From Hevea brasiliensis (taxonomy: Eukaryota > Streptophyta > Magnoliopsida > Malpighiales > Euphorbiaceae): a stretch of 64,000 bases of DNA. Of this stretch, positions 56,709 to 64,000 are shown piece after piece; position 1 is the stretch's first letter, and every line of letters begins with the position of its first letter. The notes beneath the pieces were generated by a model. It saw only the letters and a list, made by a program, of their open reading frames with translations, was not told where the DNA came from and did no database searches. A program made the position numbers and the translations under genes. The stretch is from the NCBI RefSeq assembly GCF_030052815.1, contig NC_079505.1, forward strand, positions 74,992,668 to 75,056,667, in the 5' to 3' direction.

Positions 56709-57268
56709 AGAGAGAAAAAGAAAAAAAATATAATAAAATAAGAAGTGTACCTTATGTTTCAAAATTGAAAATATTCTCATGCTTTGAAACCTTTTTACCC
56801 CTTTTTCTTCTTAGCCTCATTTTGAACCCCATAGCCCCATTACATCCCTAAAAAGACCTTTGATCTCTTGATAGTACTTGCTACATTAGTGGAGATAGGA
56901 GTAGGGAATTTGCCTATGGGATTGGAAAATTATCCATTCATTCATTTAATTCCATCATTCTATATAAAGACACTTTGACTATTGATTGTCCTAGAATTCC
57001 TTTTGAGCATGACTTTCTCTTTTGATTGGTTGGTTTTGGAATTTTGAATGATAATTAACTTGATGGCTAAGCGGTGAAAGCTTGGATAAGTATTAGATTC
57101 TTTGCATTTTGAAGGATGGGTATATGGATTGCTGATATGGCTAAAGGTGTGTTAAGTTACTTTAATAGGTGATTTTCATAGCTCTTTGGATAAGGCATCC
57201 CTAAAAAAAATTGCATCACATTTTAAAGTTTGCTTGAGGACAAGCAAAAGCTTGAGTTTGGGGGTATT
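55114..57268 (+). other. Athila-like 3' non-coding region with purine tract
   Basis: About 2.1 kb without supported ORF. Contains a GCATAA-word patch (55380-55530), an (AT)n run near 56669-56705, and the purine tract GAGTTTGGGGGT (57254-57265) just before LTR 2. The phrase TTTGAGTTTGGGG also occurs at 55665-55678. Confidence 0.75.
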
Positions 57269-58873
57269 TGATGCATACATTTTGCATAATCATTTAGGTT
57301 TAATTTCATAGCAATTTTATTTGATTATTAGTCACTTTTAGCTAATTTCATTAGTTATTTAGTTAGTTTTTCATAATTGTCAATTTTGGATTAATTTATA
57401 AATTTTACTTTGTTTTGTAGGAAAAATGGTGTTTTTGAAGGACTAAAAAGAAATTTTACTTTTGAGGAATGATTTACTGACCAAGGATGTCAAAAACAAG
57501 TTTCAAAGTTGAAGTATGCATTGGCCAAATTGCGCATAACTTGCCGCATAAGTTATGCAGATCTGCATAAGGAGAAGAAACACTGTTCCAATACCTGCCG
57601 AATTGTGCATAAGTTGCCGCATAACTTATGCAGATTCGTGCCTCCCTTATGCAGCCTCACAGAATTGTGCATAACTTATGCGCTTGGTCATGCAGTTTCG
57701 CATAAGAGAGCCAGAAACCAGCCGAAAACTGCATAAGGGACTGCATGACTTATGTAGTCCCACAAAGACTTCATTAATGAGCTGGCAGAAGATTCCCTCA
57801 GAAAATCTCACCTCAAACACACAATTTTAGGGCTCCGTGTCAGAAAAAGTTATAAATAGCCCCATATCCCATTTTAAAAGAGAGGAAGAAAGAGAGGAAG
57901 AAAAGGAAAGGAAAGGGGCAGCAGCTGAAGAGTTAAAAACGTCACTCCCACCATTTCCAAACAGATTTGGAGTTTTCTTTCCTTTATTGCACATTTCCTA
58001 TCTTTCTTGTATCGGGTTTCTTTAGTTTTAGTTTATTTTCATAATTTATTTCCTCTTTTACTTAGAATTTCTTGTGTTAAACATGGATTGTGAGTAGTTT
58101 TCTTTGATTCTGGAGTAAGGGATGTAATATTTTAGTTATTTTTGTGGATTTGAACTGGGTTAGTCCCAATTTAATGAATTTATGAGGTTTAATCCATTTC
58201 TTGTGTGCTTATTCACATGCTTAATGAAGGGCCCCATTAAGTTATGTTCTTAATCCTTGGTTGAAGCACCGAAAGGAGAAAACCAAGTGATAGTTAATCA
58301 AGAAATTGGATTTAATTAACTTAGATATAGAAATAGACTAAGGGTTAAGAGGGTTTTAATAGATTGATTAAAGAACCTAATGGGTCTTGGTTAATTTTAA
58401 CTTCACGAAAGTAGGATTAAGTTAATTAAGGCACTCTTTGTCTCACTCGAAAGAGTTTTCAAAGGATTTTAGAATTAATCACCTTTAAACCCATAAATTT
58501 CATGGATTGGGCTAGCTAGGGAAAATCTCAAAATGATTTAAATATGAACCCTTAACTCTAGAATCGTCTTTCATCAATTATTGCTTGGAATTTTACTTTT
58601 GAGTGTTTAGTTTAATCTCATTTTATTAATTTTCATTATCATCAATTTCTTTATTTTGCGAATTATTAAATTAGTCATTGTTTGAATTTAGTTTTGCATT
58701 TTCATACCTTATGCTTCAAATTTCTAAATTTCTTTTATTAATTTGATTAAAATACAATTTTAACATATTTTATTTTACATAAAAAATTCAATCATTAACA
58801 CCACTCCTCGTGGGAACGATATCTTTTTCTATACTACTTGAACGACCCGTACACTTGCGGTTGGGACACATCA
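57269..58873 (+). repeat. Athila-like LTR 2, complete (1,605 bp)
   Basis: TG...CA ends, purine tract before it and target duplication after it. TATA box TATAAATA at 57851-57858. The last 80 bp (TACTTGAACGACCCGTACAC) resemble the matching part of the minus-strand Athila LTR at 17.5 kb, showing the two are related. Confidence 0.94.
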
Positions 58874-60288
58874 TTTATATAAATTTATAATATAAAATAA
58901 ATACATTTCATAAATATTAAAATTTTAAAATATCATTATTTTTTATTAATATAATAAATATTAAAAATACATATTATTTTTTAAAAGACAGATTCTATAA
59001 TTTCAATACAGCAATTTTAAGTTTTTGAAACCATCTTTATTTGTAGTTAAATTTTCTATGCAATCATATTTATAATTTATCTTTGAAATTCTAATTTTAT
59101 ATAAAAATATTGTTGATGTATAATTTATGCTTAAAAATATATATACTTAATTAAAATTTAAAAATAATTATGCTTAAAATTAATAATAATAATAATAATA
59201 ATAAAATATAGATAATCAAAATATTAGTTATATTTGCATTCATTATGTAATTATAAAGAAACAAAATATTCAAAAGTTTGAGAAATATTAAATAAAAAAT
59301 TTATAAAAAATTAATAATTAAATAAATATTAATTAAATATATTTAAATAAATAAATTTTGAGAATAATAATTAATAATTTTTGAAAAAAATAATAAAAAA
59401 ATAATGCAATTCAAAAAAAGATTTGAGAGCATTTAGGTGAAATGAAAATAGTTGGTGAGAGTAGAGTACTTAATGTGTATTAAATGTCTCATATAATATA
59501 TTATGTATAGACAAACAAATGAAAACTATTTAAATAAAAAAATTAATTTATAATTAAATATTATTTAATTAAAAAATAGTAAGAAAAGTATTTAAATTCA
59601 ATTTTTATAACAGTAAAATTAAATGGTCATTTTAACTAAATGGTCATTAATTAATCTTAAGAAAGTAAAATAAAAAAAAATATTAAATTATTAACATAAA
59701 AATTAATACATATCAATTATAAATATGTCAAATTTTTATATTTTATTTTTATAATTTTATGTAGACTATACATTTTATTTCTCAAAATTTTTAATAAAGA
59801 TTTGATAATAAAAATAATAGAAAATATAATAATATAATAAAATTAATTAGTGAAGATATGAAATAATTTAAGATTGATTAAATTATATGATAGTTGATTA
59901 TAATATTACAAATTAATAGTTAATTTTTTTTAAACTAATGGCCATCAATGACCTTTTATTATTTATTTATTTATTTTAAACTATTATTATTATTATTATT
60001 ATTATTATGGAGGATAACATGTGATAAATAATTTTTTTACATAAATAAATTTATAAAAAAATAATATAAATAATTTTTAAATATTATATTTAATTATAAA
60101 ATATCTTAATTTTTAAAAAATAAATTTTAAAGAAAATAATAATTTAAATAATAAATATTAAGATAATATTGTAAATAATAACGATAATTAAAAAGAAACA
60201 AAAAAAAATAATTAGTATAAAATAAAGCACACATAACAAATTTTTTAAGAAAAATGTCGTGTTGTCATCTCTTTGGAAATACCACTCT

Positions 60289-60352
<64 letters not shown>
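58874..60352. other. AT-rich spacer, right part of the 8.1-kb insertion
   Basis: Extremely AT-rich with (AAT)n patches at 59186-59213 and 59986-60008 and a 60-bp (TA)n run at 60293-60352. No gene seen; the ORFs over the (TA)n run are artefacts. Confidence 0.5.
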
Positions 60353-60356
<4 letters not shown>

Positions 60357-62738
60357 ACTTATAAGAAAGAAAAAAACAGATTACAGGGCATTTATGATAG
60401 TATTTTTCTTGATATGTTTCTTGGATTCATGCCTAGTATATACAATGCCCTGTCATTAATATAGTAATCAAGCATACTATATAGAGAGAGTTAAAGAAAG
60501 TTTTGCCAATAATACTATCGTCCTGTTTAAAGAAAGTTTTGCCAATAATACTATCGTCCTGTTTGAATTAAGGGAGATCAGGGGAAGATTAACAAAATAA
60601 TTTTCGGATAATTAAGCCATAATACCGAAAAATTAAAAAGAAAATTATATTTTATTTAGAAGGATGTGGCTTTTAGACATTTTAATTATGGAAATAACAG
60701 TACAGTATCACCTTTTTGAGAAAGTAAATTTAAGAAAATAAAATGATTTTAGGGATCTGATATTATATTATTTAATTATAAATGAAAGAAAACATAAATA
60801 AAAATTTTTTTAGAACTTGAAATTATTGTATTTGGTTAGTTTTAGAGCATTCTCTCAAGCTCTTACTTAAATATTAATCATTTCATTTTCTCGACTAGTA
60901 GAATACATCTAATAGAATATATCTTAAAAATTGAACAAAAAATTAATTCGTTGAAATAATTAAATCACATAATATATTAAATCTTAAATTTTTAATTCTT
61001 TTTACTTTCATCGAATTAATGAGACTAGAATCGGATGCATTTCAATAGTAGTCTATGAATTTTAATGGCTATAATAGAGTTGTCCTGAGCTTAAAAATAT
61101 AATATACAATTCCTTAAATTTTGAAATTTTACATGATTTTGTTACTCCAATAGACAATTAATACAATCTAGAGTAACAGTAACATGGACAATTCTATCTG
61201 CTCTATATGATAGTAACAAATCAGTTATGATTTTATTCAAAGACCAAATATGAAAGAATTTCAACAATACAAAATAATGAAATGCTAGATGTATAAAAAT
61301 TGATTAGAAATACTTTACTTTCGAAAAATAACAGTAGTTCTATATGTTATTGTCACTCTGAATTATCTATATCAATTTATTATTTGTGTATTCCATTCCA
61401 TTTATTGACATTGACAATCCCACATTTTCAACCTTAATTTCCTTTGTTTTAAAACACCAACTGTGGGCGGCCAGAAATTCCTATATCAACAAGGTTCACA
61501 TTATGCGTAGAAGATTCATAAATTTTAAATAATATCTAAATTGTTAAGTATTTATTTCTTAATATAAAATGCTAAAAAATTTAAAAATTTTAGATTAAAA
61601 AAAAATAATAGTCATAACAATTCTTATAATATTTCTAGTTACTGCATGCATGCTTTTCTATGAACATTTAGCTTTCTCCTTCTTTTTATGATCATTCTAT
61701 TATTCAAGTTAATTTTCTTTCATAAAAATTACAAAACAAGAATTTCCGAAATTTGTTTAACATTTTAGATTTTTTTTTTTTAATTCAAATGCTATAGTTG
61801 ACAAGCTTTCTTTGAAAATCAATTAATTTTGATGCTTTGTCTGATGTAATTTGGTAAAAAAAAATATATTAGTAAATTATTTATTTATATTATAAATTTA
61901 GTTATTATATATATACATAACATATTAAAGTTTAAAATTTTTTGGTAGTTTAAAAAATTATAATAAATTTTATATATAATAAATAGAAGCAAATTTTATT
62001 ATTATAATTATTATTTAAAGGAATAAAAATTATATATGTGACATCAAGGTATTGCATCAAATCCTTACATATAATTTACAAATTCAAAAGGAAAAAAATT
62101 AATATAAATCCTAGAAGGTTAGACTAGATAGCATAATAGTATAAGATTAAAACAATAAAAATCACTGTTTACTTAAATTAAAAATTCATAAAAAATTAGA
62201 GATTAATAAAATAATAAATTAAATAAATAAGATAAGAAATCTCATTTTATTTGAGATGGTATAACAGAAAACTATTAAACTAATTTATTTTTAACTTTTA
62301 ATAATAATTACTAATAAAATTTAAATTTATGAAATAAAATTTGAATAAATAATTTTTAATTACAGTTTGGTACTCATTTATCAATAAGTAAATAAATCTA
62401 ATGCTTTAAATTAAATTAAATTATAAATTCGTTAAAAAACAAAAAAAAAATTTAGAAATTAATTAAACAAAATTATATAAACTATATTACATTTATTTAA
62501 AATTTTTATAAAAAGGCCACAACTCCTAATCCTTATTGTCTTTCTTCTATCGACTTTTATATATTTATTTAAGTTTTTCTTTTTTTTTTTCTCAGTGTTG
62601 GGCCAAGCCTTGGTCCCCTCCTTCCGCTCCTGGAGGCTGAAGCTTATAGCCTAACACAGATACTGTGGACAGGCAATAAAAAGGAAAAAAATTAAAAAAA
62701 AAAAAATCTTACAGAGGAGAAATTATTTAGAGCTTTGG

Positions 62739-62774
<36 letters not shown>

Positions 62775-64000
62775 TCAAAACTTTGGGTGCATTGTTACTT
62801 GCATTATTATGAGTTTTTTTTTTTTTTTTTTGAAAGATAAAAGGATTTCATTAAGTATAAAGCAGTAAAAGAGCAATAGAAGTCCAAGGCCCAAGGCTTC
62901 ATTATAGAAATGTACCTCTATGTAACCCAAATCACCCAAAGCCTAAAAGATAAAAACCAACCCATAACCCATACAAGAAAACCCTAGAAATTTTGAGTGG
63001 ATTTTTTTTTCTTTGAAAATGCACCTCACTGTATTAAACAAGGCTTACTGGGCAGATACAACATCATCTAATTACATAAAGCATAAAAAGTAATAGCTCA
63101 AAACCTCCCTCATATAGCAATCCAACCCAAACCTAGATTACCAACAACAATTCAACAAAACCACCCAAACCTGCAAACCATACTACCAACATGAATAAGA
63201 AATCGCCATAGCCACCACATAGCATCGCTGGACTTCCTATAGTTGGAGTTGGTATAGTAACCGGAGTTGGTATAGTAATTCAGGGAGAAAATGATTAAAA
63301 GCAACACAAATTGCATTCGTCGATACTCAAGATCAAGAACACCCGATCGTCGTTGGACCATCAACATGGAAGAAGAAGATAGCAAAGGCCATGGCATCCT
63401 AACCATGGGAAAACCAACAAAGAAATTGTTGAGAATCGGCTCTAACCCTCGATACGCCATCTTGGAAGCCTCCTCCCAAATTGATCTCCTACCCTTTCAA
63501 ATGAATTGAGACCATTGGCACCAAATAGAAATAGAGCCATGCAAACATGTTTTCCTCCACCATAAAACCACACCGTAGGACCACAAGAATCCCTCACCAA
63601 AACCACTCATCCTGTAACCAAAACCACAAACCTATACAAAGCCTCACCTATTGATGAGGAGGGCACCTATTGTTAATAGTATGCCCTAAAGTATATCATT
63701 TTGTATATATCTTGTATATATTTTATTAATAAAAGGTAATTTCATTTTTCCGTTTACATAATATATTTATGTGTAATAAAAAAGGTCCATTGATATTTTG
63801 TTAGAAATTCTATTCTTAAGTTGTTAAGAATATGAGTGACAGTATTTCTAGCACAAAGTATCATAAATTGGTTCACAATTGAGGATACTTCACACAGGAC
63901 ATGGCTTATCCAGAAAGATTGTATTCATGTTTGTTCCCAAGGTATTTTTATGAGATATAAATAAGATGGAATGGTGAGTCTCATGCCATATAACAAACAT
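60353..64000 (+). repeat. Duplicated block copy 2, right part, running off the window
   Basis: Matches 23974-27550 almost throughout. Copy-specific change: a 36-bp unit starting TTAAAGAAAGTTTTGCCAAT is present twice in tandem (60491-60526, 60527-60562), absent from copy 1. The copia LTR start at 63671 is included, so the block extends beyond the window. No supported gene; 63152-63460 is the counterpart of the unassigned ORF at 26659. Confidence 0.94.
63671..64000 (+). repeat. 5' end of a Ty1/copia LTR, cut by the window edge
   Basis: TGTTAATAGTATGCCCTAAA, matching 27220-27550, preceded by the same CCTAT flank. Whether it is a solo LTR or a full element cannot be seen. Confidence 0.9.

Larger units (their letters stand above)
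52846..58873 (+). mobile_element. Athila-like Ty3/gypsy element with internal deletion, TTTAT target duplication
   Basis: LTR 1 52846-54188 (truncated at its 3' end), internal remnant 54189-57268, LTR 2 57269-58873 (1,605 bp, TGATGCATAC to GGGACACATCA). TTTAT lies at 52841-52845 and 58874-58878. A deletion removed the end of LTR 1, primer site, gag, protease and pol, leaving the post-pol ORF and the purine tract. The close match between LTRs suggests a fairly recent insertion. It is a different subfamily from the Athila at 15.9-19.2 kb. Confidence 0.92.
52218..60352 (-). mobile_element. 8.1-kb insertion splitting the duplicated block, Helitron-like left edge
   Basis: Compared with copy 1, the extra DNA begins CTAGTATAACGCTCATG at 52218 directly after A. 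Read on the minus strand, a Helitron should end in a hairpin, a short spacer and CTRR next to T. Here the end is a weak hairpin (52229-52245) and CTAG, and copy 1 has an A-T pair at the empty site. The right end is blurred by a (TA)n run (60293-60352), and the expected TC start is not seen. About 2.1 kb of AT-rich DNA remains after removing the nested Athila-like element. No Rep/helicase coding. Helitron identity is tentative. Confidence 0.3.

Noticed and set aside
60259..60464. ORFs encoding Tyr-Ile repeats
   Set aside because: Translation of the (TA)n run at 60293-60352.

Overview
The window is plant nuclear DNA, most likely from a woody eudicot. A Malpighiales/Euphorbiaceae-like genome is a guess from overall look only. 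It is AT-rich, packed with nested LTR retrotransposons, and holds two intron-less host genes, both berberine-bridge-enzyme-like (BBE-like) FAD oxidoreductases. Nothing looks bacterial or viral, and no tRNA, rRNA or CRISPR locus was seen.

Left arm (1-20 kb): a minus-strand Ogre/Tat-type Ty3/gypsy element enters from the left edge and ends at 11,864. Read right to left it has a 2.05-kb 5' LTR, a tRNA-Arg primer site, an extra ORF1, gag, protease with G-patch, a GT-AG intron, RT with a second RNase H, and integrase. All coding parts of gag-pol lie in one frame, broken by a few stops. Next come a plus-strand two-ORF unit with its own TATA box (13.0-15.0 kb; Transposase_28-like domain plus coiled coil), a truncated TRIM (15.6-15.9 kb), the 5' part of an Athila-type element (15.9-19.2 kb) and the 3' end of a copia LTR (19.18-19.54 kb).

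Middle (20-48 kb): BBE-like gene 1 (minus, 21.9-23.5 kb) is followed by the first copy of a large duplicated block (23.6-27.5 kb). A decayed Ty1/copia element (27.2-35.1 kb) carries a complete 392-bp TRIM with perfect 5-bp target duplication in its gag. Then come gypsy LTR pieces, a second Athila gag-protease fragment, a chromovirus-like 3' end with a 2.5-kb LTR, a partial repeat of that LTR, a further LTR-like segment, and about 1 kb of degenerate RAYA-type microsatellite (44.4-45.3 kb).

Right arm (48-64 kb): BBE-like gene 2 (plus, 48.2-49.8 kb), AT-rich spacer, then the second copy of the duplicated block (52.0-52.2 and 60.35-64.0 kb). That copy is split by an 8.1-kb insertion with a Helitron-like edge, which itself contains a 6-kb Athila-like element with perfect TTTAT target duplication. 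The window ends inside a copia LTR.

The two BBE-like genes are divergent, with 5' ends facing each other across 24.7 kb that is mostly transposon sequence. Both keep the bicovalent FAD His and Cys but differ (Leu versus Val) at the position known to control oxygen reactivity, so one may act as a dehydrogenase and the other as an oxidase. I see no other biosynthetic genes in the window.
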